Positions 53,061 through 62,451 of a DNA stretch of 64,000 nucleotides are shown piece by piece. The notes under the pieces are model-generated. The model saw nothing but the letters and a program-made list of their open reading frames with translations, ran no database searches and was not told where the DNA came from. Made by a program: the position numbers and the translations under genes. Within the stretch, counting starts at the first letter, position 1. Each line of letters opens with the position of its first letter. The stretch spans positions 434,139-498,138 of the forward strand of contig NZ_JAASRM010000001.1 in NCBI RefSeq assembly GCF_011761565.1. Direction: 5' to 3'. This DNA comes from Rhizomicrobium palustre (GTDB lineage Bacteria; Pseudomonadota; Alphaproteobacteria; Micropepsales; Micropepsaceae).

Positions 53061-56000
53061 TTACGGCTTAGGCGGAACAGGTTTGGGCGGCTGCAGCGTG
53101 CCGGGATGACCTTTGATGCGGGACTGCAAATCCTTCACCGCGGTTTCGAGCTGCGCGTCACGGCCATCCATCAGATAGGGCTGGTCGTTATCGACTTCGA
53201 TATCCGGCGAGACGCCCTCGCCTTCCACGATCCATTCGCCATTGGGACCGGCGAGCGCATATTGCGGCACATAGATGGTGCCGCCATCAATTAGCGAGCC
53301 GGTATCGCCAATGCCGATCACCCCGCCCCAGGTGCGCTTACCGATCAAGCGGCCACGCCCGGTCTGCTTGAAGGTCCAGGACATGGTATCGCCATCGGAC
53401 ATGGTGGTTTCATTGGCGAGCATATCGATCTCGCCCGTGAAGGCCTGGGTATAGCCGCCCCAAGGATAGGTCTGCGGGATTTGCAGGCCCATGATGTAGC
53501 CGCGCGTATAGGCCTGGCGGATCAGACGCTCCAACACGATACGCGAGACCTGACCGCCCTGATTGCCGCGAATATCGACAATGATGCCGTCTTTGCGGAT
53601 CTGGCCGAACCAATCCTTGACGAATTCGCGAAGCCCGGTCGGCCCCATATCGGCAAGATGCACATAGCCGATGGTGCCGCCCGAAAGCTTATCCACCGTG
53701 CGCCGCGCGATGGCACTGCGCTCAAACCGCATCAGCGCCGCTTCATTGGAAAGCGTTTTAATGCGGATTTTCCTGGTTTTTCCGGCCGCATCACCGACCA
53801 GGATCTCCACCGTGCGTTCGGCCTTGCCTGCCAACAAGGTGTAAGGATTGACCTCCGCACCAACCGGCTGACCATCAATGGCGAGAAGGGCTTCGCGAGC
53901 CTTCACCTCTGTGCCAAACGCCGTGAGCGGCGAGCGATAGGTCGGATCGGCGTTATCGCCTTCCAGAATATGAGTAAAGACCCATTGTTGCCGGGTCTCG
54001 TCAAACGCAAAGCGCGCGCCAAGCAGTCCGGTTCTGGGCCTGTCCGGCGTGTCCTCTGCACCGCCGGTGACATAGGCATGGCCCACGCCCAGCTCCGCAA
54101 TCATCTCGCCAATGAGATAATTCAGATCCATCCGGTTGCCGATGCCGGGCAGCTGGGCGCGATAATGGGCGCCAATCGCGGCCCAATCGCGGCCGTGCAT
54201 TTTGGGATCGTAGAAGAACTCGCGATAGCGCCGCCAAGCTTCTTCATAAGCCTCCGCCCATTCCTGGCGCGGATAGACCAGCGCCGAAAGCGACGAGATA
54301 TCGATCTTATCGGGATCGCCATTCAGGTGAACCACCGAATAGACCCGCTTGTCATCGCGCACCAGGAAGTCGGTATTGGTGAGGTTCGCCGAATAGAAAC
54401 TGGCGCCCTCCTTCAGCTTCTTCGCCTTCTTCGTACTCAGATCATAGCTGTAGAGCGTGCCGTTGGCATCCCAATTGCCGAAATAGACCTCGTCGGTGAC
54501 GCGATAGAACAGCTGACCCTTGCCAACGGAGAGATCGGTATAATTGTCTGGCTCCAACGGGGCGCGGATCAGACGCTGGGCGAGCCCCTTGAACTCGATC
54601 GGCGCGGCTTTGGCTTGCTTATCCTTTTGTGCCTCTTCGTTGCCGCTGGGCGCGGAAAAGAGCGGCGGCGCGTTCTCCTGCAGGGCCAAGGCAAACACAC
54701 GCGTCTGCTTGTTGGCCGCGAAATTCCATTCCGTCTCGGCGATCTGCAGATTGACGTCGCGCACCGAGAGGAACCAGAGATAATTGCCATCCGGCGACCA
54801 GGCGGGCTGGAAAGAGCTATATTGCGGATCGGTGACGAGCTCGGTCTTGTTGCTGGACGAATCCCAAATCTGGATCGCCATCATGTCGCTGGGCTGAATC
54901 TGCGCATAAGCGAGATAGCGGCTATCCGGCGACCATTCATATTGGCGCGCATACCAGGCCTTGGTAGTACCGATGACGGTTTTGGCACCGCTGGCGCGAT
55001 CCACCATCACGAGATTGCCGCGATCATCCATCACCGCGAGTTTGCGCCCATCGGGCGACCATTTTGGCTCGTAATAGCGGGTTTTTCTGCCATGGGTGAG
55101 CTGGTGCGCAGGCGCAGTTCCGCTTGCATCCACCGTCCAGATTTCTTCCTCGCCGCTGGCATCCGAGACGAACGCAATCGAGTTGCCATCGGGCGACCAG
55201 GCAGCCTCGCGCTCATGCGCGTTGGAGCTGTGGGTCAGGTTCAACACCGCGCCGTCTTCCGCGGTTGTTTTGACAAAGATATCGCCGCGCGCGACGAACA
55301 GCACGCGCTGGCCCTTCGGCGACAGCGCCGATTGCTCGATCTGGCGCGAAACATTGACCACATGCGGGCGGACCAGCGTATCTTCGGCAGGCACGTCAAT
55401 ATTCAGCGCAGTTTCCGTGCCGGTGGTCGCGTCATAAAGATGGATGGCCCCTTCGAGCTCGAAGACGATCTTTCCGGCCGCGTCGCCGCTGGCAAATTTC
55501 GCATCGGCGTCGGTAAAGTGCGTTACAGCGGTGGCGGCTGAGGTAGCGGGATCGTAGCGATAGAGGTTCGCCCTTCCATCGCGTTCTGACAGGAAGAAGA
55601 TACCGCGGCTGTTCCAGACACCATCGGTATCGGAGCGCTTGTTGTTCTGAAGCTGGGTCAGCTTCTTGGTGCCGAAATCCAGGATGTACTGATGCTGGAC
55701 GAGCCCGCCTTCGTAATGCTTCCAGGTACGAAAATCGGTGGAGAGCGTCGAGAACAAGAGGCTCTTTCCATCCGGCGCATAGACACCCTTGCCCGCGCGA
55801 TACATCGGCAGCGCGATGACTTTGCCATCGCTGAGCGCAACGGTGTAAAGCCGCCCGTCAATCGGCCCGGGCTGATCGCGCAAGGACCGGAAGAGCACCG
55901 ATTTTCCATCCGGCGTCCAGCCATTGACGCGGTTGTCATAGCCTTGGCGCGGATCGAGCGGCCCCATGGAAGGCTGGAAAGTCAACTGACGCGGCGCGCC

Positions 56001-56282
56001 GCCTTCTGCCGGAATGACATAGACCTGCTCATCACCGCCATATTGGCCGGTGAAAGCGATCCATTTTCCATCCGGCGAGAATTTCGCGAAAAGCTCGGCG
56101 CCAGCGCCTGAGGTGAGACGCACCGCCTTGCCGCCCTTGGTACTCGAGAGCCAAAGATCACCAGCATAAGAAAAGACGACCTTGTCGCCATACACATCCG
56201 GGAAATGCAGGTATTTCGGCGCGGCGGCATTGGCGGTGCCAGTGACGGACAAAAGAGCCAAGAGGGAAAGCATTCGGCGCAT
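53061..56282 (-). CDS. tricorn-type S41 protease, exported
   Basis: About 1073 aa from the ATG at 56282 with a signal peptide (MLSLLALLSVTGTANAA). Two beta-propeller regions cover roughly residues 20-650, with repeated WSPDGNSIAFVSDASG-like blades. A PDZ-like region (~740-850) precedes the S41 core: IGYVHLADMGPTGLREFV, IVDIRGNQGGQVSR, then ETTMSDGDTMSW with the nucleophilic Ser and LIGKRTWGGVIG. Tricorn proteases cleave oligopeptides further. Next to it are an M14 carboxypeptidase and sdaA, and it lies between two glycine riboswitches. Confidence 0.93.
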   Translation of the reverse strand: MRRMLSLLALLSVTGTANAAAPKYLHFPDVYGDKVVFSYAGDLWLSSTKGGKAVRLTSGAGAELFAKFSPDGKWIAFTGQYGGDEQVYVIPAEGGAPRQLTFQPSMGPLDPRQGYDNRVNGWTPDGKSVLFRSLRDQPGPIDGRLYTVALSDGKVIALPMYRAGKGVYAPDGKSLLFSTLSTDFRTWKHYEGGLVQHQYILDFGTKKLTQLQNNKRSDTDGVWNSRGIFFLSERDGRANLYRYDPATSAATAVTHFTDADAKFASGDAAGKIVFELEGAIHLYDATTGTETALNIDVPAEDTLVRPHVVNVSRQIEQSALSPKGQRVLFVARGDIFVKTTAEDGAVLNLTHSSNAHEREAAWSPDGNSIAFVSDASGEEEIWTVDASGTAPAHQLTHGRKTRYYEPKWSPDGRKLAVMDDRGNLVMVDRASGAKTVIGTTKAWYARQYEWSPDSRYLAYAQIQPSDMMAIQIWDSSSNKTELVTDPQYSSFQPAWSPDGNYLWFLSVRDVNLQIAETEWNFAANKQTRVFALALQENAPPLFSAPSGNEEAQKDKQAKAAPIEFKGLAQRLIRAPLEPDNYTDLSVGKGQLFYRVTDEVYFGNWDANGTLYSYDLSTKKAKKLKEGASFYSANLTNTDFLVRDDKRVYSVVHLNGDPDKIDISSLSALVYPRQEWAEAYEEAWRRYREFFYDPKMHGRDWAAIGAHYRAQLPGIGNRMDLNYLIGEMIAELGVGHAYVTGGAEDTPDRPRTGLLGARFAFDETRQQWVFTHILEGDNADPTYRSPLTAFGTEVKAREALLAIDGQPVGAEVNPYTLLAGKAERTVEILVGDAAGKTRKIRIKTLSNEAALMRFERSAIARRTVDKLSGGTIGYVHLADMGPTGLREFVKDWFGQIRKDGIIVDIRGNQGGQVSRIVLERLIRQAYTRGYIMGLQIPQTYPWGGYTQAFTGEIDMLANETTMSDGDTMSWTFKQTGRGRLIGKRTWGGVIGIGDTGSLIDGGTIYVPQYALAGPNGEWIVEGEGVSPDIEVDNDQPYLMDGRDAQLETAVKDLQSRIKGHPGTLQPPKPVPPKP

Positions 56283-56351
56283 GGCGTGTCTTTCGATAAA
56301 TGTCGTTGGCACAATGTTCGGATCGGCAATATTCGCGAAAACGCCTCTAAA

Positions 56352-57734
56352 TCAGCACTCCACGACGTTGACGGCGAGACCGCCAAGGCTGGTCTCTTTA
56401 TATTTCGAGCGCATGTCGTTACCGGTCTGGCGCATAGTTTCGATCACCGCATCCAGAGAGACGATGTGCTTGCCATCGCCTTGCAATGCCAAATAGGCCG
56501 CGTTGATCGCTTTCACCGCCCCCATGGTGTTGCGCTCGATACAAGGAATTTGCACCAGCCCGCCAATCGGATCGCAAGTCAGGCCGAGATTATGTTCCAT
56601 GCCGATTTCGGCGGCGTTTTCGATCTGCTCATTCGTTCCGCCAAGTGCCGCGGCAAGCCCAGCGGCCGCCATGGAACAGGCCACCCCAACCTCACCCTGA
56701 CAGCCCATCTCGGCGGCGGAAATGGAGGCGCGCGAGCGATAGAGAAAGCCGATGGCGGACGCAGCCATTAGAAAAGTGCGCGAGCCTTCCGCCGTCGCGG
56801 TGCCGATGAAGGTCTCATAATATTTGAGCACGGCGGGCAGAATACCGGCTGCCCCATTGGTTGGCGCAGTGACCACACGCCCGCCCGCCGCGTTCTCTTC
56901 GTTCACGCAAAGCGCATAGAGGCTGACCCATTCGAATACCTGCGACGGCTCGGTGCGTGGCCCGCGCGCCAGAAGCTTCAAATGCAGCGCCTTGGCGCGG
57001 CGGCGCACTTTCAAGCCGCCCGGCAGCTCGCCTTCCGCGCGGCAGCCTGCATCGATAGAGGCCATCATCGCGGCACGCACGGAATCGATGAACTCCACCG
57101 TCTCGCTTTTGGCGCGCCAGGTTTCCTCATTCGCCCACACGATGTCGGCGATCGAAAGCAAATGCTCACGCCCGATGGCGAGCAGCTCGGCGCCTGAGGT
57201 GAAGGGATATTTCACGGTGGCATTGGACACCACCGGCGCCTGCCCCTTAGCGAGGATCGCTCCCCCGCCGATAGAGAAGTAGGTCTGCGCAACCTCGGAA
57301 CGATCAGCATAGCGCGCGGTGAAGCGCACCGCATTGGCATGACCCGGTAAAAACTTGCCTTTGTGAAACTTGATATCCTTGGAAGGATCGAAAGCGATCT
57401 CGGCCTTACCGCCCAAAAGCAGCGTGTTTACTTCCCTTATATGCGCGATCATCTGCGGCGTGGCGGCGGGATCCACTTTTTCCGGCAGCCAGCCACCGAG
57501 CCCCAGCATCACCGCGATATCGGTGCCATGGCCTTTTCCGGTGAGGGCGAGCGAGCCATAAAGCTCACAGAGAATGCCGGTCGGCGTGCCTTTTTCCAGC
57601 GCCATCACCGCGAAAGCACAAGCCGCACGCATCGGACCAACGGTATGGGAACTTGATGGCCCTATGCCGATGGTGAACAGATCCACCACACTGAGCGGCG
57701 GGCACAGTTTCGGATCGGCCGGTACAACACTCAT
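56352..57734 (-). CDS. sdaA: L-serine ammonia-lyase (SdaA, iron-sulfur type)
   Basis: About 460 aa from the ATG at 57734 (AAGGGG upstream). The single-chain bacterial form: beta-like N-terminal domain ([20 protein letters not shown]) and alpha domain ([42 protein letters not shown] split). Cys residues for the 4Fe-4S cluster are in [19 protein letters not shown] and PCIERN. It turns serine into pyruvate and ammonia. A tandem glycine riboswitch in its leader fits disposal of glycine through GlyA-made serine. Confidence 0.96.
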   Translation of the reverse strand: MSVVPADPKLCPPLSVVDLFTIGIGPSSSHTVGPMRAACAFAVMALEKGTPTGILCELYGSLALTGKGHGTDIAVMLGLGGWLPEKVDPAATPQMIAHIREVNTLLLGGKAEIAFDPSKDIKFHKGKFLPGHANAVRFTARYADRSEVAQTYFSIGGGAILAKGQAPVVSNATVKYPFTSGAELLAIGREHLLSIADIVWANEETWRAKSETVEFIDSVRAAMMASIDAGCRAEGELPGGLKVRRRAKALHLKLLARGPRTEPSQVFEWVSLYALCVNEENAAGGRVVTAPTNGAAGILPAVLKYYETFIGTATAEGSRTFLMAASAIGFLYRSRASISAAEMGCQGEVGVACSMAAAGLAAALGGTNEQIENAAEIGMEHNLGLTCDPIGGLVQIPCIERNTMGAVKAINAAYLALQGDGKHIVSLDAVIETMRQTGNDMRSKYKETSLGGLAVNVVEC

Positions 57735-57769
57735 ATGCACGCCCCTTTGCTGATGATCAGCATGTCGTG

Positions 57770-57927
57770 CCCCTTCTGTCTGTTTGCCTGAGATCGTTAT
57801 CCCGTCGGCGGACGCTGAGGCGCCACTTTTCAGAAGTCTCTTTGCTGCGTGGTCCTTTTGCCTGAGAGTTTCCGGGGCGGTTGCTCCTTCGGCGCCGGGC
57901 TTACACCGGTCTCTCCCACGTCAGCGG
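57770..57927 (-). promoter_or_regulatory. tandem glycine riboswitch upstream of sdaA
   Basis: Aptamer 1 (57926 to 57844) contains GTGGGAGAGACCGG, GGCGCCGAAGGAGCAA and GGAAACTCTCAGGCAAAAGGACCACG. Aptamer 2 (about 57836 to 57773), closed by CTTCTG/CAGAAG, is more degenerate, with GATCTCAGGCAAACAGACAG. Beyond it, GCTGATGATCAGC (57749-57761) forms a short palindrome immediately before the ribosome site, a possible translational switch. The start of aptamer 1 agrees with the predicted transcription start of the promoter at 57932-57960. Confidence 0.92.
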
Positions 57928-57931
57928 TCGC

Positions 57932-57960
57932 GATATTGCCGTGCTTGTATTTTTTGTCAA
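57932..57960 (-). promoter_or_regulatory. sigma70-type promoter for sdaA riboswitch transcript
   Basis: TTGACA at 57960-57955, a 17-nt spacer and AATATC at 57937-57932 on the minus strand. The expected start, about 57925, coincides with the first base-paired position of the riboswitch. Confidence 0.65.
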
Positions 57961-58021
57961 TCGGTGGTGCAACGCAAGGACGCTCTGTTTTTCATCACGC
58001 CTATAAAAGGATCGTGAGTTG

Positions 58022-59602
58022 ATGACGCTTCGCCAGATCGCCAGCGTGGCCGTTTATGTGAGCTTAAGCATCTTTGGCGCGCGGGCCGCAGAAGCAGCAA
58101 TGAATACCGACGCCCTGGTGACCGAAGGGCGCATCCAAGACATTCAACACGCCATCGCCGAAAAGCGCACAACTTGCGTGCGTGTAGTTAAAGCGTACCT
58201 GCGCAGAATTGAGGCATATGACAAGCCGCTTAAGCTGAACACCATCGCCCTGATCAATCAGGCTGCTTTGGAGGATGCGCGCAAGCTGGATGAAGAGCCG
58301 CAAAGCTTGCGCAATACGAAGCCGCTCTTCTGCGTACCGCTTCTGGTCAAAGACAATATCGATACGGTCGGCTTTCCCACCAGCGCCGGATCAAAAGCGC
58401 TGCTCGATAATTTTCCGGCCCAGGATGCAGCGATCATTCAGCGCCTGAAAGCGGCCGGCGCAATCATTCTTGCCAAGACCAATATGGCCGAATGGGCCTT
58501 CAGCCCGCGCAATACGGTGAGTTCGTCCTATGGCGTTACCGCCAACGCCTATGACCGCGCGCGTACGCCCGCAGGTTCATCAGGGGGAACGGCCAGCGGT
58601 ATAGCGGCGAGCTTCGGCTTGGCAGGGCTTGGCACCGACACCGGAAATTCCGTACGCGGACCATCATCCTTTACGAGCCTGGTTGGCATGCGCCCAAGCC
58701 TCGGCCTTGTCAGCCGCAGCGGTATCATCCCCTTGGAGCTTGATCGCGATACCGCAGGCCCCATGACCCGCAGCGTGGAAGACAATGCCCGCATTCTGAG
58801 CATCATCAGCGGTGAAGATGGCGCGGATTCGATCACCCAAAATCCAGCTGCCCGCGCCAAGGTTGAGTACATAAAATTCCTCAAACGGGACGCCTTGAAG
58901 AGCGCGCGGATCGGTGTGTTGCGCGCCCTGGCGCCGGTGGAGGACACCGATCCCAAAGTGCTGGCCACCTTCAACCGCGCCATCGAAGAGCTTAAAGCCG
59001 CAGGGGCCACGATTGTCGAAGCGGTGGAAATTCCCAATCTCAAGATTCATCTCAACGACGGGTATTATTGTTCGCGCTTCGCGTTTGACGTGAACACCAC
59101 ACTCGCCAAGGCGCATTCCCCCTCCAAGGTAAAGGACGTGGAAAGCGTGTATCAGGCTGGGCTTTACGCGCCGCAAAACGAATACGACTTCAAACGCTTT
59201 CTGAAGAATTCCAAATCCGACCCCGGCACGACCTGCCCCTATATGCTGGATCATCCAGGCCGAGCTGCTTTCCTGAAGGATGTGGAAGCGGCGATGGATG
59301 GCGCCGAACTCGACGCGCTGATCTATCCCACCTGGCGTTTCCCACCGCCAGCGCAGGAAAACGCCACCAGCCAATACAAAGGCGATAACTCGCAGCTGAT
59401 CTCGCCCGCCACCGGCATGCCCGCGATCACCGTACCCGCAGGGTTCACGGATGGCCTGCCGGTAGGTTTGCAAATGCTTGGACGGCGCTTCGACGAGGGC
59501 CGCCTCTATGGCCTTGCGTATAGCTATGAGCAGCACACCCATTGGCGCAAACCGCCGTATGGGCTCGACCCGCTCGAAGCCGCCCCCGGCACGGATAAGT
59601 AG
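58022..59602 (+). CDS. amidase-signature hydrolase, exported
   Basis: About 526 aa from the ATG at 58022 (AAGGA upstream). Signal peptide SVAVYVSLSIFGARAAEA. The Ser-cisSer-Lys triad is visible: Lys in LLVKDNIDT, cis-Ser in AGSSGGTASG and the nucleophile in GTDTGNSVRGPS. Members hydrolyse amides, including peptide and C-terminal amides. It is divergent from the sdaA transcript and ends about 70 nt before the next riboswitch, so its part in the glycine cluster is suggested by location only. Confidence 0.92.
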   Translation: MTLRQIASVAVYVSLSIFGARAAEAAMNTDALVTEGRIQDIQHAIAEKRTTCVRVVKAYLRRIEAYDKPLKLNTIALINQAALEDARKLDEEPQSLRNTKPLFCVPLLVKDNIDTVGFPTSAGSKALLDNFPAQDAAIIQRLKAAGAIILAKTNMAEWAFSPRNTVSSSYGVTANAYDRARTPAGSSGGTASGIAASFGLAGLGTDTGNSVRGPSSFTSLVGMRPSLGLVSRSGIIPLELDRDTAGPMTRSVEDNARILSIISGEDGADSITQNPAARAKVEYIKFLKRDALKSARIGVLRALAPVEDTDPKVLATFNRAIEELKAAGATIVEAVEIPNLKIHLNDGYYCSRFAFDVNTTLAKAHSPSKVKDVESVYQAGLYAPQNEYDFKRFLKNSKSDPGTTCPYMLDHPGRAAFLKDVEAAMDGAELDALIYPTWRFPPPAQENATSQYKGDNSQLISPATGMPAITVPAGFTDGLPVGLQMLGRRFDEGRLYGLAYSYEQHTHWRKPPYGLDPLEAAPGTDK

Positions 59603-59669
59603 AAACGCCATCCAATCAGCCAGCCATTGGCAAAGCCCGGCGATCCGTGCATAAGCCGTCGCGTCCGTT

Positions 59670-59840
59670 ATGACGATACGGGAGAGACCGGGACACCGGC
59701 GCCGAAGGAGCAACCGCCCCGGAAACTCTCAGGCAAAAGGACCGTATCGCCAGGACGATCTGAAGAGCGATGCGGAAAGGCATCCACCGAAGGGGTAGTC
59801 CGTGCGCGGACGAAACTCTCAGGTTCCATGACAGGTGGGG
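59670..59840 (+). promoter_or_regulatory. tandem glycine riboswitch upstream of UPF0126/TRIC gene
   Basis: Aptamer 1 (59672-59751) is closed by CGATACGG/CCGTATCG and has GGGAGAGACC, GGCGCCGAAGGAGCAA and AAACTCTCAGGCAAAAGGAC. Aptamer 2 (about 59755-59836) has ATCTGAAGAGCG, CCACCGAAGGGG and GAAACTCTCAGGTTCCATGACAG. A candidate promoter is TTGGCA at 59627-59632 and CATAAG at 59650-59655 with a 17-nt gap. The ribosome site GAGGA (59876-59880) lies about 40 nt beyond aptamer 2. Confidence 0.93.
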
Positions 59841-59888
59841 CGCCGCGGAATTGCGGGTGCCAAAACGCTTGCCATGAGGACCTTATAA

Positions 59889-60554
59889 ATGGATCAAATC
59901 TTCGCCTTTTCTCGCGCAGGCGCCGCCCTTCCCTGGCTTGGAAGCGCCAAAGGCGTACTGATGGCGCTCGACTATGCGGGGGTGGCTGTTTTCGCTATGA
60001 CCGGGGCACTTGCCGCCGCAAGGAACCGCCACGACTTCATCGCATTCGCGGTTTTCGCTCTTGTCACCGGCATTGGAGGCGGCACGCTGCGCGATATTAT
60101 CATAGGTGCACCGGTATTCTGGATCCACACGAGCGGATATTTGCTGGTGTGCATCATCGGAGCCACACTGGTTTGGCTATTGGGCCATCGCTTGTGGCGC
60201 TCCAGCGCGCTTATCTGGCTGGATGCAGTGGGGCTCGCCGGATATGCGGTGCTGGGCGCATGGAAAGCGTTGGATGCGGGCGTGGCCCCACTCGTCGCTG
60301 TAGCTATGGGCGCAATCACCGCTGCCTTTGGCGGCATCTTGCGTGATATCTTCGCGGAGACCCCTTCCGCACTGTTGCAGCGGGAAGTCTATATCACCGC
60401 CGCTCTTGCCACCGCCGCGACATTCGTGATCTTGCGAGCGACCGCGCTGGATCCCATTTTATGCGGCATCATCGCTTTTGGCGCTGGATTTGGGCTGCGC
60501 GCGGGGGCCATTACTTGGCAATGGAAGCTTCCAGGCTTCCAGCGCACGCCTTGA
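59889..60554 (+). CDS. UPF0126/TRIC-type membrane protein, putative glycine transporter
   Basis: 221 aa with two three-helix repeats, each carrying the family signature: GIGGGTLRDIIIGAPVFWI in the first and AAFGGILRDIFAETPSALL in the second. Pfam names this family Glycine transporter (UPF0126, YadS-like), partly because glycine riboswitches precede many members, as one does here. It probably moves glycine across the inner membrane; direction is unknown. The TRIC cation-channel name comes from structural resemblance. Confidence 0.93.
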   Translation: MDQIFAFSRAGAALPWLGSAKGVLMALDYAGVAVFAMTGALAAARNRHDFIAFAVFALVTGIGGGTLRDIIIGAPVFWIHTSGYLLVCIIGATLVWLLGHRLWRSSALIWLDAVGLAGYAVLGAWKALDAGVAPLVAVAMGAITAAFGGILRDIFAETPSALLQREVYITAALATAATFVILRATALDPILCGIIAFGAGFGLRAGAITWQWKLPGFQRTP

Positions 60555-60697
60555 GCGTTGTGCGGTAGTCTACGCCCAATCTTGAGTTGTTCGAATATGG
60601 AGGTATAGTCGAGACCTCGTGCAAGCAGGCTGTGGCCATCTCGATCTCTTCGCTGCGCCGTGGCATGCACCAGAGGCAGCCATCAAGTACTGAAGCC

Positions 60698-61384
60698 ATG
60701 AGTGATCTGGTTCTGATTGCGGAAGACGATAAAGAAATCGGCGAGATTCTATCCGCCTATTTCGAACGCGAGGGATTTCGAACGGTCAATGCCGCCGACG
60801 GCAAGATCGCCCTCGACCTGCATCTCGCTCTGAAGCCCGATATCGTGCTCCTGGACGTGAAGATGCCCCAAATGGACGGATGGGAGGTGATCGCGGAAAT
60901 CCGCCGGCGTGGAAATACGCCCGTGATAATGATCACCGCGCTCGATAAGGATATAGATCGCTTGCAGGGCCTGCGGATCGGCGCCGACGATTACGTGGTC
61001 AAACCGTTCAACCCCATCGAAGTGGTAGCCCGTGCTAAGGCGGTGCTTAGGCGCGCGAGCGCTGCAAGGTTCGGCGGTCTGCTACGGGTGGGGCCCGTCA
61101 CCATCGATCTTGATAGCTATGTGGTACAGGTCAATCAGGGCAGCGACACCTCCACGTTGCAGCTAACGCTGACGGAATTTCGCATTCTGGCGCATATGGC
61201 GCGCATGCCCAGCAAAGTCTTTTCGCGCGGCGAGCTAGTGGATGCATGTCTTCCCGGCGGCGATGCGTTGGACCGGACCGTCGACAGCCATGTCAGCAAT
61301 TTGCGCAAGAAGCTTGATGCCGCCGGAGCCGCGAACATGCTCTCCGGCGTGCGCGGGGTTGGGTATCGTCTCATTTCGGGGTGA
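60698..61384 (+). CDS. OmpR-family response regulator, AdeR-like
   Basis: About 228 aa from the ATG at 60698. The receiver domain has acidic IAEDDKE, phosphoacceptor Asp in IVLLDVKMPQMDGWEV, and K in GADDYVVKPFNP. The stretch TPVIMITALDKDIDRLQGLRIGADD (in parts) is close to AdeR of Acinetobacter. The winged helix follows (LTEFRILAHMA, VDSHVSNLRKKLD, RGVGYRL). The kinase gene overlaps its stop. The likely target is the RND pump downstream of the pair, on the other strand. Confidence 0.92.
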   Translation: MSDLVLIAEDDKEIGEILSAYFEREGFRTVNAADGKIALDLHLALKPDIVLLDVKMPQMDGWEVIAEIRRRGNTPVIMITALDKDIDRLQGLRIGADDYVVKPFNPIEVVARAKAVLRRASAARFGGLLRVGPVTIDLDSYVVQVNQGSDTSTLQLTLTEFRILAHMARMPSKVFSRGELVDACLPGGDALDRTVDSHVSNLRKKLDAAGAANMLSGVRGVGYRLISG

Positions 61385-61386
61385 CT

Positions 61387-62448
61387 ATGTGGCGCAAAGG
61401 CCTAAGCCGGCAGATATTGGTGTCGATGACGACTGTCAGCGTCCTCGTCGCCATGATCGTGTTTTGGGGCGGGTACGCGACCTACGTCATTATATTTTCG
61501 TATTTCCCGCAGCTCATAAATATGGACGACCCGCTGCCCGATGTAACCGATCTGGCAACACTTGCCATGTTGGTAGCAATCGCGCTGGGCATTTCATTCC
61601 TGGTCTCGCTGAAGCTCGCGGTTCGGATATTGGTGCCGCTCAATTCACTTGCGGAAAGCGCCCGGCGCATCACTGCAGGCGATTTGACAGCGCGCGCGGA
61701 GCCAGGTGACCATTCCCTCGGCGAGACCGCCAATCTGGTGGCCGACTTCAACACCATGGCGCAGAAGCTTCAGGACATGACCGCCGACATGACGGCGTGG
61801 AATGCCGCCATCGCGCATGAACTTCGCACACCACTGACGATCTTGCGGGGACGGTTACAAGGCATCCACGATGGCGTTTTCGCACCCGATGAAAAAACCA
61901 TACGAAATCTGCTCCATCAGGTGGATGGCCTTTCGCGACTTGTGGACGATCTCAGGCTGGTGACACTCGCCGCTAGCGGCCGCATGGAATTGCAAATCGA
62001 GCAAGTCGCGCTTGCGGAGCAAATCAGGATCGTGGCCGATCTGGTGCAACCCAATTTGGTGGAAGCAGGTTTTACCCTCTCGCTAGATCTTTCCGAGATG
62101 GCCGTAGCGCTAGACCCAGTACGGACTCGGCAGGCCTTGCTCGCACTACTCGACAACGTGCGGCGCTACGCCAATCCTGGCACAGTGGTGATCGCCATGT
62201 CCAAGCTTGGCTCCTATGCGACCATCCGGGTCGAAGATAGCGGGCCAGGGCTGCCGCCGGAATTTGCCAAACAGGCTTTCACCCCCTTTGCCCGCGCGGA
62301 CGGCTCGCGCTCGCGCAGCTTTGGCGGCTCAGGCCTTGGCCTCTCGGTGGTCGATGCCATCGCCAAAGCGCATGGCGGCAAGGCAAGGTATCGCACCTCG
62401 GAACGCGGCGGCGCTGTGTTCGAGATGCTGTTCCCCATAAAGGCCTAG
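61387..62448 (+). CDS. sensor histidine kinase, AdeS-like
   Basis: About 353 aa. A GTG at 61381 overlapping the regulator stop is the alternative start. Two membrane helices (VSVLVAMIVFWGGYATYVIIF and LATLAMLVAIALGISFLVSL, short parts) flank a small periplasmic loop; then HAMP, the phospho-His motif AIAHELRTPLTILRGRLQGI, N-box LLDNVRRYA, and the G boxes VEDSGPGLP and GGSGLGLSV. AdeS shares the unusual HELRTPLTILRGRLQG region. It ends 3 nt before the convergent lipoprotein gene. Confidence 0.92.
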   Translation: MWRKGLSRQILVSMTTVSVLVAMIVFWGGYATYVIIFSYFPQLINMDDPLPDVTDLATLAMLVAIALGISFLVSLKLAVRILVPLNSLAESARRITAGDLTARAEPGDHSLGETANLVADFNTMAQKLQDMTADMTAWNAAIAHELRTPLTILRGRLQGIHDGVFAPDEKTIRNLLHQVDGLSRLVDDLRLVTLAASGRMELQIEQVALAEQIRIVADLVQPNLVEAGFTLSLDLSEMAVALDPVRTRQALLALLDNVRRYANPGTVVIAMSKLGSYATIRVEDSGPGLPPEFAKQAFTPFARADGSRSRSFGGSGLGLSVVDAIAKAHGGKARYRTSERGGAVFEMLFPIKA

Positions 62449-62451
62449 CGT

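Noticed and set aside
53481..55541. 686-residue plus-strand open frame
   Set aside because: Antisense to the tricorn-type protease, with no recognisable domain.
59627..60346. Plus-strand open frame through the third riboswitch
   Set aside because: It reads through the aptamers and then out of frame over the UPF0126 gene.
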